Notes under the pieces: generated by a model
What the model saw: the letters and a program-made list of their open reading frames with translations, nothing else
The model's database searches: none
What the model was told of the DNA's origin: nothing
In this document: positions 16,442-24,679 of the stretch, piece by piece
How positions within the stretch are numbered: the stretch's first letter is position 1
Layout of the letters: each line of letters begins with the position of its first letter
Position numbers and translations under genes: made by a program
NCBI RefSeq assembly: GCF_900111005.1
Contig: NZ_FOFV01000015.1
Span: 62,001 to 126,000, forward strand
DNA from: Lentzea albida
GTDB taxonomy: Bacteria; Actinomycetota; Actinomycetes; Mycobacteriales; Pseudonocardiaceae
Length of the DNA stretch: 64,000 nt
Direction of reading: 5' to 3'

Positions 16442-16505
16442 ATCACCGGTCCGTGACCGGCGAGGAAAGCATAGCAACGGCAGCCACCGATATTGAAATC
16501 GGGGT

Positions 16506-17108
16506 CTACTTGACGTCCTTCAGCAGGTCAGCGGCCACCGCCTGGGCCTGCTCGGTCGACGGGCCGGGCTGCGGCACGAACGCCGTCCGCCGGTAGTACG
16601 CGAGCTCCCGGATCGACTCGACGATGTCGGCGAGCGCCCGGTGCGCGAGGCCCTTGCCCGGCTGCGCGTAGTAGATGCGCGGGTACCAGCGCCGGCACAG
16701 CTCCTTGATCGACGACACGTCGACCATGCGGTAGTGCAGGTGGGCGTCCAGCGCCGGCATGTCGCGGGCGATGAAGCCGCGGTCGGTGGCGATGGAGTTG
16801 CCGGCCAGGGGAGCGGTGCGGGGGTCCGGCACCCACTCCTTGATGTAGGCCAGCACGGCGGCCTCTGCCTCCTCCAGGGAGACGGTGGACGCGCGCACCT
16901 CCTCGGTCAGGCCCGACTTGGCGTGCATCTCCATGACGACTTCCGGCATCGAGGCGAGCACTTCGTCGGAGGCGTGGATCACGATGTCCACACCCTCGCC
17001 GAGCACGTTGAGCTCGGCGTCCGTGACCAGTGCCGCGATCTCGATCAGAGCGTCCTTGCCCAGGTCGAGTCCGGTCATCTCGCAGTCGATCCACACCAGA
17101 CGATCCAT
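16506..17108 (-). CDS. orn: Oligoribonuclease
   Basis: 200 residues. It starts MDRLVWIDCEMTGLDLGKDALIEIAALVTD, where D-x-E is exonuclease motif I of the DEDDh family. Further motifs are GNSIATDRGFI (motif II region) and HRALADIVESIREL (motif III with the His/Asp pair). The length matches family members of about 200 residues. It degrades 2- to 5-mer RNAs and pGpG in the cytoplasm. The ATG at 17108 has AGG 6 nt upstream; a GTG three bases earlier is in frame. Confidence 0.95.
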   Translation of the reverse strand: MDRLVWIDCEMTGLDLGKDALIEIAALVTDAELNVLGEGVDIVIHASDEVLASMPEVVMEMHAKSGLTEEVRASTVSLEEAEAAVLAYIKEWVPDPRTAPLAGNSIATDRGFIARDMPALDAHLHYRMVDVSSIKELCRRWYPRIYYAQPGKGLAHRALADIVESIRELAYYRRTAFVPQPGPSTEQAQAVAADLLKDVK

Positions 17109-17183
17109 CACGGCCTGAACATTACTGCGCGGAGCGTCAACTTCGAGTGGCGGCGTGCAGCAACCTGGTTACGCTCCCCGTGC

Positions 17184-18698
17184 ATGACGGCTCAAGCTGA
17201 GATCGCCGCGGGGTACGCGTCCGAGGGCGCGGCCATCGAACTCGGCGCCGTGCTGGTCGACGGGACCGTCGAGCCGGCCGCGCACGTCCGCATCCCGTTG
17301 TCCATGGTCAACCGCCACGGACTTGTCGCGGGCGCAACGGGAACCGGCAAGACGAAGACCCTCCAGTTGCTCGCCGAGCAGCTGTCGGACAACGGCGTGC
17401 CCGTGCTCATGGCGGACGTGAAGGGCGACCTGTCCGGTCTGTCCCAACAGGGCACGGAGAGCGACCGCACGAAGACCAGGGCCGCCGACACCGGCGACGA
17501 CTGGCAGCCGCAGTCGTTCCCCGTGCAGTTCCTGTCGATCGGCACGGGCGGCATCGGCGTGCCGCTGCGGGCGACGATCACGAGCTTCGGGCCGATCCTG
17601 CTGTCGAAGGTGCTCGGCCTGAACGACACGCAGGAGTCGACGCTCGGCCTGATCTTCCACTGGGCCGACTCGCGGGGCCTCCCGCTGCTCGACACCAAGG
17701 ACCTGCGCAGCGTCATCCAGCACCTCACCAGCGACGAGGGCAAGGCCGACCTCAAGGGCATCGGCGGAGTCTCCAGCTCCACGGCTGGTGTGATCCTGCG
17801 GGCCCTGGTGAACCTGGAGGCGCAGGGCGGCGACCGGTTCTTCGGCGAACCCGAGCTCGACCCCGCCGACCTGATGCGCGAACGCGACGGCAAGGGCGTC
17901 GTCAGCCTGCTGGAACTGGCGGAGCTGCAGGGCAACCCGGCGCTGTTCTCCACGTTCCTGATGTGGCTGCTGGCCGAGTTGTTCGAGACGCTGCCGGAGG
18001 AAGGTGACGTCGAGAAGCCCAAGCTCGTCTTCTTCTTCGACGAGGCGCATCTGCTGTTCTCAGGCGCCTCCAAGGCGTTCCTCGACCAGATCACCCAGAC
18101 CGTGAAGCTCATCCGGTCCAAGGGAATCGGCGTCTTCTTCTGCACGCAGCTGCCGACCGACATCCCGAACGACGTGCTGTCGCAGCTCGGCGCGCGCGTC
18201 CAGCACGCCCTGCGCGCGTTCACGCCGGACGACCAGAAGGCGTTGGCGCGCACGGTGAAGACGTACCCGACGACACCGCACTACGACCTGGAGAAGGCGC
18301 TCACGTCGCTCGGCATCGGCGAGGCCGTCATCACCGTGCTGAGCGAGAAGGGCGCGCCGACACCGGTCGCGTGGACCCGGTTGCGGGCGCCGCGGTCGTT
18401 GATGGACACGATCGGCAACGACGCGATCAAGCAGGCCTCGCAGCAAAGCGAGCTCCACGGGAAGTACGCGGAGACCGTCGACCGCGAGTCGGCCTACGAG
18501 CAGCTGATGCAGAAGGTCGCGCCACCACAACAGGAACAACAAACCCCGGAACCTCCACGGCAGGAGAAGGAGGAACCGGGGCTCGTCGAGAAGGTGCTCG
18601 GCAACAGCGCCGTGAAGTCCTTCCTGCGGTCAGCGGGCAGCGCCCTGGCGCGCGAGATCACGCGCGGCATCTTCGGGACCTCGCGCAAGCGACGCTGA
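17184..18698 (+). CDS. HerA-like ATPase (DUF853 family)
   Basis: 504 residues. VAGATGTGKTKTLQLLAEQL is Walker A and KLVFFFDEAHLLF is Walker B. VLMADVKGDLSGLS and VFFCTQLPTDIPNDVLSQLGARVQHALRAFTPDDQKAL are conserved blocks of the DUF853 group, related to the HerA/FtsK translocases. The C-terminus has a Gln/Glu/Pro linker and a helix ending TSRKRR. In DUF853 proteins the partner and DNA role are unproven. It is divergent from orn and its 3' end overlaps the converging MFS gene by 69 nt. Confidence 0.9.
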   Translation: MTAQAEIAAGYASEGAAIELGAVLVDGTVEPAAHVRIPLSMVNRHGLVAGATGTGKTKTLQLLAEQLSDNGVPVLMADVKGDLSGLSQQGTESDRTKTRAADTGDDWQPQSFPVQFLSIGTGGIGVPLRATITSFGPILLSKVLGLNDTQESTLGLIFHWADSRGLPLLDTKDLRSVIQHLTSDEGKADLKGIGGVSSSTAGVILRALVNLEAQGGDRFFGEPELDPADLMRERDGKGVVSLLELAELQGNPALFSTFLMWLLAELFETLPEEGDVEKPKLVFFFDEAHLLFSGASKAFLDQITQTVKLIRSKGIGVFFCTQLPTDIPNDVLSQLGARVQHALRAFTPDDQKALARTVKTYPTTPHYDLEKALTSLGIGEAVITVLSEKGAPTPVAWTRLRAPRSLMDTIGNDAIKQASQQSELHGKYAETVDRESAYEQLMQKVAPPQQEQQTPEPPRQEKEEPGLVEKVLGNSAVKSFLRSAGSALAREITRGIFGTSRKRR

Positions 18699-19895
18699 GA
18701 GCACGGCCGCACCGATGCAGAGCCCGCCCGCGACGTACCAGGCCAGGTCGTAGCTGCCCAGGTGGTCGCGGGTGAGGCCGGCCGCGGACGCCGCGAGTGC
18801 CGCGCCGAGCTGGTGCGAGGCGAAGACCCAGCCGAACACGACGGGCCCGGACATGCCGAAGTACTGGCGGCACAACGCGACGGTCGGCGGCACGGTCGCG
18901 ACCCAGTCGAGGCCGTAGAAGATGATGAACACCAGCATCGACGGGTGCGCCGACTCGCTGAAGAGCTGCGGCAGGACCATCAGCGACAGGCCGCGCAACG
19001 CGTAGTAGCCCGCGAGCAGCATCCGCGAGTCGACCTTGTCGGTCAGCCAACCGGACGCGATGGTGCCCACGATGTCGAACACGCCCACCAGCGCCAGCAG
19101 TCCGGCCGCGGTCGTCGTCGGCATGCCGTGGTCGTGCGCGGCGGGGATGAAGTGCGTGCCCACCAGGCCGTTCGTGGACGCCCCGCAGATCGCGAACCCA
19201 CCGGCCAGCAACCAGAACGGCCGCGTCCGCGCGGCGGTGGCCAACGCGCCCAGCGCACGACGTGCCGCGCCACCGGACGGCGGCGGGGGAGTGTCCTCGG
19301 TGGCGCCCAGCGGCAGCAGCCCCACGTCACGCGGGTATTCGCGCAGGAAGAACGCCGCCAGCGGCACCACGGCGAACGCGGCGATGCAGATCACCAGCGA
19401 CGCGGGCCGCCAGCCGTAGCTCTCCGACAGCCACGCCACCAGGGGCAGGAACACCAGCTGCCCGGCCGCGCCACCCGCCGTCAGCACGCCCGTGACCAGG
19501 CCGCGGTGCTTCACGAACCAGCGTCCGGTGATCGTCGCCACGAACGCCAGCGCCATCGAGCCGGTGCCGAGCCCGACCACGACACCCCACAGCAGGATCA
19601 GCTGCCAGGACGCGGTCATGAACACGGTCAGCCCGCTGCCGATCGCGACCATCGTCAGTGCATAGGTCACCACGACCCGCACGCCGAACTTGTCCATCAG
19701 AGCGGCCGCGAACGGCGCGGTCAGCCCGTACAACAACAGGTTGATCGAGATGGCGAGCGAGATCGTGCCGGTCGACCAGCCGAACTCCGCCCGCAGCGGC
19801 TCGATCAACGCACCCGGCGCCGCGCGGAACGACGCCGCGCCCACCAGGGCGATGAAGGACACACCTGCGACAACCCAGGCCCAATGCAGTCTCAC
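18630..19895 (-). CDS. MFS transporter (oxalate/formate antiporter-like)
   Basis: About 421 residues with 12 predicted membrane helices, from VRLHWAWVVAGVSFIALVGAASFR onward. ALMDKFGVRVV is the loop 2-3 motif of the major facilitator family. The N-terminal WAWVVAGVSF and the small-residue helices resemble the monocarboxylate/oxalate-formate branch. The GTG at 19895 is preferred; the frame also opens from a TTG at 19928. It is divergent from the GlxA regulator with little room between them, so that regulator may control it. Substrate unknown. Confidence 0.85.
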   Translation of the reverse strand: MRLHWAWVVAGVSFIALVGAASFRAAPGALIEPLRAEFGWSTGTISLAISINLLLYGLTAPFAAALMDKFGVRVVVTYALTMVAIGSGLTVFMTASWQLILLWGVVVGLGTGSMALAFVATITGRWFVKHRGLVTGVLTAGGAAGQLVFLPLVAWLSESYGWRPASLVICIAAFAVVPLAAFFLREYPRDVGLLPLGATEDTPPPPSGGAARRALGALATAARTRPFWLLAGGFAICGASTNGLVGTHFIPAAHDHGMPTTTAAGLLALVGVFDIVGTIASGWLTDKVDSRMLLAGYYALRGLSLMVLPQLFSESAHPSMLVFIIFYGLDWVATVPPTVALCRQYFGMSGPVVFGWVFASHQLGAALAASAAGLTRDHLGSYDLAWYVAGGLCIGAAVLSASLARGPEDAARDLARQGAAR

Positions 19896-19966
19896 GCCGA
19901 CCAGGTTCGGTGATGACCGGCGCTCCAACCAGTGGCCCGATGGCCAACATGTGAAAGAATCGGGCC

Positions 19967-20902
19967 ATGCACCGGATCGCCGTTCTCGCGCTGGAGCAGT
20001 CGGTGGCGTTCGACATCGGCAGCTCGACGCACATGTTCGCCCGGCTCGCCGACCGCTACGAGGTCGTCGTGTGCTCGCCGGACCGCCGCCCGATCCCCAC
20101 GACCGGCGGCTTCACCATCGCGCCCGAGCACGGTCTCGAGGCTCTGAAGGACGCGGACACGGTGCTCGTGCCGGGCACCCACTACCAGCCCGCACGGGAG
20201 GGCTGGCTCGAACCGGCCGTCCTGGAGGCGCTCACGACGACGAACGCCTCGCGGATCATGTCGATCTGCACGGGCGCGTTCGTGCTGGCCGCGGCCGGGT
20301 TGCTCGACGGCAGGCCCGCGACCACGCACTGGCGGACCACGGACGAGTTCCAGCGGCTGTACCCGAAGGTGCGGCTCAACCCGGACGTGCTGTTCATCGA
20401 CGACGGCGACGTGCTCACGTCGGCGGGCGTCGCCGCGGGCATCGACCTGTGCCTGCACGTCATCCGGTCCGACCACGGCAGCGAGGTCGCGAACTGGATC
20501 GCCCGCTACTGCGTCGTCCCGGCGTGGCGGCAGGGTGGCCAGTCGCAGTTCGTCGACCGGCCGGTACCGAGCTACCCGGACACCTCGACCGCGCTCGCCC
20601 GCGAATGGGCGTTGGAGCGGCTCCAGGAACCGCTGGACTTGGCCGCGATGGCCGGGCAGGTGCGGATGAGCGTGCGCACGTTCACCCGCCGGTTCCGCGC
20701 GGAGACCGGCATGTCACCGGGCCAGTGGCTGACGCAGCAGCGCGTCGACCGCGCCCGGCACCTGCTGGAGTCCACCGACCTGCCGATCGACCAGGTCGCG
20801 AGCCACGCCGGCTTCGGCACCGGCGCGGCCCTGCGGCAGCAGCTGGCGGCCTCGATCGGGGTCTCGCCGAGCGCCTACCGTCAGACGTTCCGTTCCGCCT
20901 GA
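19967..20902 (+). CDS. GlxA-type AraC family regulator with DJ-1/PfpI domain
   Basis: 311 residues. Residues 1-190 form a DJ-1/PfpI-like domain (MHRIAVLALEQSVAFDIGSSTHMF, SICTGAFVLAAAGLLDGRPATTHW, with the nucleophile-elbow cysteine in ICTG). Residues 215-311 carry the two AraC helix-turn-helices (LDLAAMAGQVRMSVRTFTRRFRAETGMSPGQWL and PIDQVASHAGFGTGAALRQQL). Such proteins sense small metabolites and activate neighbouring genes; the divergent MFS transporter is the obvious candidate. Its last 22 nt overlap the end of the converging PH-domain gene. Confidence 0.92.
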   Translation: MHRIAVLALEQSVAFDIGSSTHMFARLADRYEVVVCSPDRRPIPTTGGFTIAPEHGLEALKDADTVLVPGTHYQPAREGWLEPAVLEALTTTNASRIMSICTGAFVLAAAGLLDGRPATTHWRTTDEFQRLYPKVRLNPDVLFIDDGDVLTSAGVAAGIDLCLHVIRSDHGSEVANWIARYCVVPAWRQGGQSQFVDRPVPSYPDTSTALAREWALERLQEPLDLAAMAGQVRMSVRTFTRRFRAETGMSPGQWLTQQRVDRARHLLESTDLPIDQVASHAGFGTGAALRQQLAASIGVSPSAYRQTFRSA

Positions 20903-22431
20903 CCGTCCACATCGGATTCAACCAGGAACGGCCGCAGCAGGTCCGGCACGGCCTCGTCGGCCAGCGCGAGTCCGTGCGACTCGCCGACGTCCGTCACGTG
21001 GTAGATGCCCGCGCCCGCCGCCGTGGTGGCGCCGATCGTCATCAACCCGCTGCGGCGCTGGAAGAACGACCGCTGGATGCGCCAGCCGATGATGCCGGTG
21101 CGTTGCAGGGCGACGGTGCTGCGCACGAGGGAGTTGTTGCGCGTCACCAGGTAGCGCTCGTCCATCGCGTTGCCGAGCGACCGGTAGTTGTCCCAGCCGA
21201 CCAGCGCGGCCAGCGGGATGACCGCGGCCGGGATCGGCCACGCCCACGAGGGCGCCCAGACCGCCAGGCCGACCGCGATCACGACCCACGGCACCACGTG
21301 CCGGAAGACGCTGCGGCGCAGCGCGGCGAACGGGTGCTTGCGCAGCCTCAGCGTCGTCGGGTCGTTGCCGACCTTCAGCACGTCCCGTGACACCTGGTGC
21401 GCCACGGACAACGGCGCGGGCGGCAGCAGCAGGTTGCTCTCGCCCTTCGACCCCAGGCCCGTCGTCACCGCGGCGAGCTTCGCGCCCTTGCCCGCGCGCA
21501 CCAGCAGCGGTTCCTGGATGTCGACGCCGCGGAGCCGTTGCTCCTCCACCGAAACCGAGCGGGTGGTGAGCAGGCCTCGTTGCACGCGCAGGGTTCCGTC
21601 CGGCTCGCGGGTCAGCCGGTAGTTCCAGAACTGCAGGATGTAGAGCGGAATCGACAGCACGAGCCCGACCACGGCCAGCACGACGAGGAACCCGGCGAAC
21701 AACGCGAAGCTCGGGTTCTCGAACAGCCACTCCCACAGGTCCTGCACCGGGTGCAGGCCGAGGTCGTCCGCGTAGTTGGACAGCACGCCGAACAGGGCGC
21801 CGATCGCGACGAGACCGGACAGCGACAGCGGCGCGAACTTCAGCCACTTCAGGTCGAGCTGCGAGATCACCTCGGACTCGGGCAGCGGCACCGGTTCCGC
21901 GCCGGGCTCGTCCAGTGAGGCCGGTCGGGGCGCGACACCCTTCTGCAGCAACAACAACCGCAGCCGTTCGGCCTCCTGCTGCGTCACCGCGTCGAGCGTC
22001 AGACCGTCGGTGCCGGGCACGTCCTGCTGGCCCGTGCCGATCCGCACCGCCGAGAGCCCGAAGATCCGGTGGCCCGGCTTGGAGGTGAGGTCGACCGTCC
22101 TGATGCGATCACGCGGCACCGCGAGCTGCTTGCGGGTCAGCAGTCCCGTGTGCAGCTCGACCTGGTCGTCGGTGATGCGGTACTTCGTGGTGCGCCAGAT
22201 GAGGTAGCTGAAGGACAGGATCGCCGCGACCGTCACGCCGCTGGCGATGAGCCGCCACTTCTCGCCGTTGCCGGTGAACAGCAACACGAGGATCGGCACC
22301 AGCATCGCGATGCCCTCGTTGAGCGGCCGCACGACCAGCATCCGCACGTGCAGGCGGTGCCACTCCTGCAACGGCTCCGTGAACTCCGGTGCGGCGGGGA
22401 GCCCGGCCGGCACCTCGGACGGCAGGCTCAC
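20881..22431 (-). CDS. PH domain-containing membrane protein (YdbT-like)
   Basis: 516 residues with bacterial PH (bPH2) repeats: YRITDDQVELHTGLLTRKQLAVPRDRIRTVDLTSK, YRLTREPDGTLRVQRGLLTTRSVSVEEQRLRGVDI and YLVTRNNSLVRSTVALQRTGIIGWRI. Each follows a pair of membrane helices. It matches YdbT-type proteins of three bPH2 domains. It starts with a GTG overlapping the stop of the smaller PH gene (GTGA), so the two are coupled as in B. subtilis ydbS-ydbT. Role unproven; envelope stress or secretion has been suggested for relatives. Confidence 0.88.
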   Translation of the reverse strand: MSLPSEVPAGLPAAPEFTEPLQEWHRLHVRMLVVRPLNEGIAMLVPILVLLFTGNGEKWRLIASGVTVAAILSFSYLIWRTTKYRITDDQVELHTGLLTRKQLAVPRDRIRTVDLTSKPGHRIFGLSAVRIGTGQQDVPGTDGLTLDAVTQQEAERLRLLLLQKGVAPRPASLDEPGAEPVPLPESEVISQLDLKWLKFAPLSLSGLVAIGALFGVLSNYADDLGLHPVQDLWEWLFENPSFALFAGFLVVLAVVGLVLSIPLYILQFWNYRLTREPDGTLRVQRGLLTTRSVSVEEQRLRGVDIQEPLLVRAGKGAKLAAVTTGLGSKGESNLLLPPAPLSVAHQVSRDVLKVGNDPTTLRLRKHPFAALRRSVFRHVVPWVVIAVGLAVWAPSWAWPIPAAVIPLAALVGWDNYRSLGNAMDERYLVTRNNSLVRSTVALQRTGIIGWRIQRSFFQRRSGLMTIGATTAAGAGIYHVTDVGESHGLALADEAVPDLLRPFLVESDVDGQAERNV

Positions 22432-22916
22432 GTCGCATCACCCGGCGTGGCCTGGGTGGTGTTCGTCAGTTCCACGACGAGCCTCTGCGCGGTCTCGTGC
22501 TCGAGCCCCTCGATCTCCACCGGACCGGCGGCCGACGCCGTCGTCACCGTGACGGTCGACAGGCCGAGCAACTGCTGGAACGGCCCGCGTTTCGTGTCGA
22601 TCGTCTGGATGCGCGACACGGGCGCGACCCGCCACTCCTGGTTCAGCCAGCCGGAGAGGGTGTAGACGGCGTCCGGCGTGGTCTCCCAGCGGTGGACGCG
22701 GTAGCGCCAGCTCGGTTCGACCGCGGTGTGCACGAGGCCGACGACCCCGGTGGCGACCAGGAGCACGAACTCCCACGTCGGCGGGTTCCTCACCAGCAGG
22801 TACACGACCAGCTGGGGCACGAACAGCACGAGCCAGAAGACGGCGGCCTGCATCGTCCACAGCAGGACCGACTTCGGGCTCACCTGGTGACGAGGCGTGC
22901 GCAGTTGCAGAGTCAC
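22428..22916 (-). CDS. Small PH domain-containing membrane protein (YdbS-like)
   Basis: 162 residues. Two hydrophobic helices (LLWTMQAAVFWLVLFVPQLVVYLLV and FVLLVATGVVGLVHTAV) precede one bPH2 domain (YRVHRWETTPDAVYTLSGWLNQEWRVAPVSRIQTIDTKRGPFQQLLGLSTVTVTTAS). The GTG at 22916 has GGTGGG directly upstream. It is the first gene of a two-gene operon with the larger PH protein and is coupled to it by a 4-nt overlap. Confidence 0.88.
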   Translation of the reverse strand: MTLQLRTPRHQVSPKSVLLWTMQAAVFWLVLFVPQLVVYLLVRNPPTWEFVLLVATGVVGLVHTAVEPSWRYRVHRWETTPDAVYTLSGWLNQEWRVAPVSRIQTIDTKRGPFQQLLGLSTVTVTTASAAGPVEIEGLEHETAQRLVVELTNTTQATPGDAT

Positions 22917-22973
22917 CCCACCAGGGTGCCTCACCGGCACCCGGCGGTGTGGACAGGTGTGTCAATTGGTGTG

Positions 22974-23026
22974 TCGGTGGTGAGGTGGTCCCGCATGCGA
23001 GGGAGGCAGGACCACCTCACCACCGA
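22974..23026 (-). terminator. Long hairpin after the small secreted peptide gene
   Basis: Perfect 18-bp arms (22974-22991 and 23009-23026) with a 17-nt loop, 8 nt beyond the peptide stop codon. No strong T-run, so it may act as terminator or transcript-stabilising hairpin. Confidence 0.7.
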
Positions 23027-23033
23027 CGACCGG

Positions 23034-23174
23034 TCAGGGCTGTGCGCAGTACGGCGGCGTGAAGACCGGCGGTTGCACGGACTCAGCCGCGGACGCGCCG
23101 CCACTGGTCGCCAGCAGTGCGCCCAAACTGAGGAGCACGGCGGCGGCGGTGCGGGCGATAGTGTTCAACTTCAT
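23034..23174 (-). CDS. 46-residue secreted peptide, divergent from XRE-TPR regulator
   Basis: A short gene of 46 codons. It begins MKLNTIARTAAAVLLSLGAL and continues with a hydrophobic core to GGASA, a good signal peptidase I site (A-x-A). The predicted mature peptide is AESVQPPVFTPPYCAQP, 17 residues with four prolines among PPVFTPP and one cysteine near the end. AAGGAGCCCC lies about 8 nt before the ATG. A strong hairpin follows the stop. Its start is only 28 bp from that of an XRE-TPR regulator on the other strand, an arrangement that suggests an exported signal and its receptor. Function unproven. Confidence 0.75.
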   Translation of the reverse strand: MKLNTIARTAAAVLLSLGALLATSGGASAAESVQPPVFTPPYCAQP

Positions 23175-23202
23175 GAAGGGGCTCCTTCGTTAGGTGGCGG
23201 CC

Positions 23203-24438
23203 GTGACTGAGGGCAGGAAGTCGTTGACGAGGTTCGGTGCGCGGTTGCGGGCGGTCCGGCTGCAGCGCGGTCTGTCGCAAAAGGACCTCGCCTGCCCCGG
23301 CGTCTCGATGAGCTACGTGTCGCGCCTCGAGTCCGGTGAACGGGTGCCGTCGCCCGCGGTCGTGCGCAGGCTCGCCGAGGTGCTCGGCGTCGACCCGTCC
23401 GAGCTCGTGGCCGACGAGGACGGCACCGCGATGCAGGACGAGGCGCTGACGTGGTGCGAGGCGGTGCTGGCCTACCACGACGGCGACCTGGTGCTGGCGG
23501 GCGACCTGCTGGAGGCGCTGGGAAAGCGGTCCGACGAGGAGATGTTCGGCTGGTGCGTGCGCTGGACCCGCCTGGGCGTGCTCGCGCGGCAGCGGGACCA
23601 CGAGGGCCTGCTCCTGGCGGCGGCGAAGCTGCGCAAGTCGTGGTCTCCCGGTCCGGCCGTGGACGCGCTCGTGGAGATCCTGCGCGCATCCTCGTTGCGG
23701 CGCCTCGGCCGGACGGCCGAATCCGTGAAGGCCGCGACCGAGGCCGTGGAGCTGGCGGCGGGGGACGGCGAACGGGTGCGCCGCGTCCACACCCGCGCGC
23801 TCGTCGCGCTGTGCGCGGAGCTCACCGCGGCAGGCCGTCTCGCCGATGCCGAACAGGTCGTGGACCAGCTCTCCGCGCGGCTGCCCGAGCTCGGCGGCGA
23901 CCGGCTCGCGATCTCCACGTGGTGGGTGCGCGCGAAGGTCGCGGACCGGCTGGGAGACCGGATGGAGGCCGTGCACTGCATCCGCGAGGCGCTCGCGCTG
24001 CTCGAGGACTTCGACGGCGACCCCGAGTACCGGTGCCGCGTCCGCCTCGCCGGTGCCGCCATCGCGCTGCGCGCACCGGAGGCGAACCTCGACGACGTGA
24101 CCGCGGCGCTGGACGAGGTCGAGACCACGGTCACGGCGCTGCGCCGGCACGAGAACCTCCTCGCGCACGCCCGCGCGCTGCGGGCGGAGCTCGCGTTGCG
24201 CGACGGCGAGGTCGGCCGGGCGCGCGACCTCGCGGAGGCCGCGCTCGCGACCGGGCGCCTCGACGCCGAGCAGCAGCTGCGGTGCCACCTCGTGCTGGTG
24301 CGGGCCGCGGACGAGGACGACACCGACGGCGGTGCCGCGCGGGAGGCGCTCGCCGCACTGCTGGAGCACATCGACCCCGAGGGCGTCGACCCGCTGCTGT
24401 GGCGGGACGTGGCGCGCATCGCGCTGCGCAAGCACTGA
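23203..24438 (+). CDS. XRE-family regulator with TPR sensor domain
   Basis: About 411 residues. Residues 8-72 form the HTH_XRE domain (FGARLRAVRLQRGLSQKDLACPGVSMSYVSRLESGERVPSPAVVRRLAEVLGVDPSELV). The remaining 330 residues are alpha-helical repeats (for example AKLRKSWSPGPAVDALVEILRASSLRRLGRTAESVKAATEAVELA), a TPR-type superhelix. This build resembles the Rgg/PlcR (RRNPP) regulators whose TPR domain binds exported peptides. GTG at 23203 is used; GTG at 23194 is in frame. The adjoining secreted-peptide gene diverges from it with about 28 bp between starts, so each promoter must reach into the other gene or the transcript is leaderless. Confidence 0.85.
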   Translation: MTEGRKSLTRFGARLRAVRLQRGLSQKDLACPGVSMSYVSRLESGERVPSPAVVRRLAEVLGVDPSELVADEDGTAMQDEALTWCEAVLAYHDGDLVLAGDLLEALGKRSDEEMFGWCVRWTRLGVLARQRDHEGLLLAAAKLRKSWSPGPAVDALVEILRASSLRRLGRTAESVKAATEAVELAAGDGERVRRVHTRALVALCAELTAAGRLADAEQVVDQLSARLPELGGDRLAISTWWVRAKVADRLGDRMEAVHCIREALALLEDFDGDPEYRCRVRLAGAAIALRAPEANLDDVTAALDEVETTVTALRRHENLLAHARALRAELALRDGEVGRARDLAEAALATGRLDAEQQLRCHLVLVRAADEDDTDGGAAREALAALLEHIDPEGVDPLLWRDVARIALRKH

Positions 24439-24621
24439 AGCCCCGTGTCCTGGCGCCGGGCGGCGTTGCCTCGTCATGACCGCCCCTCGCTCACTCACCG
24501 GGCACCTTGTTAACGGAGCATGACACAGACCGGTTACCCATCACATCACCCAATTGCGCCGCGCGTACGTGGGTAGAACACCCGGTAACCGGCAGTTCCC
24601 CGGAAGGGGCAAGCGGCCGAA

Positions 24622-24644
24622 CGGGCGATGATCGGCATCGCCCG
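24622..24644. terminator. Hairpin between converging TPR regulators
   Basis: CGGGCGATG-ATCGG-CATCGCCCG, 9-bp perfect stem, between the converging XRE-TPR and LuxR-TPR genes. No T-run on either side. A longer-range repeat CCGGTTACC...GGTAACCGG flanks about 24531-24596. Confidence 0.5.
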
Positions 24645-24679
24645 CACGGACTACTTGTCAGCGGCTTGACAACGCATGA

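Noticed and set aside
22974..23026. Riboswitch upstream of the small peptide gene
   Set aside because: The hairpin lies after the peptide stop on its own strand and is a simple perfect stem without a conserved core.
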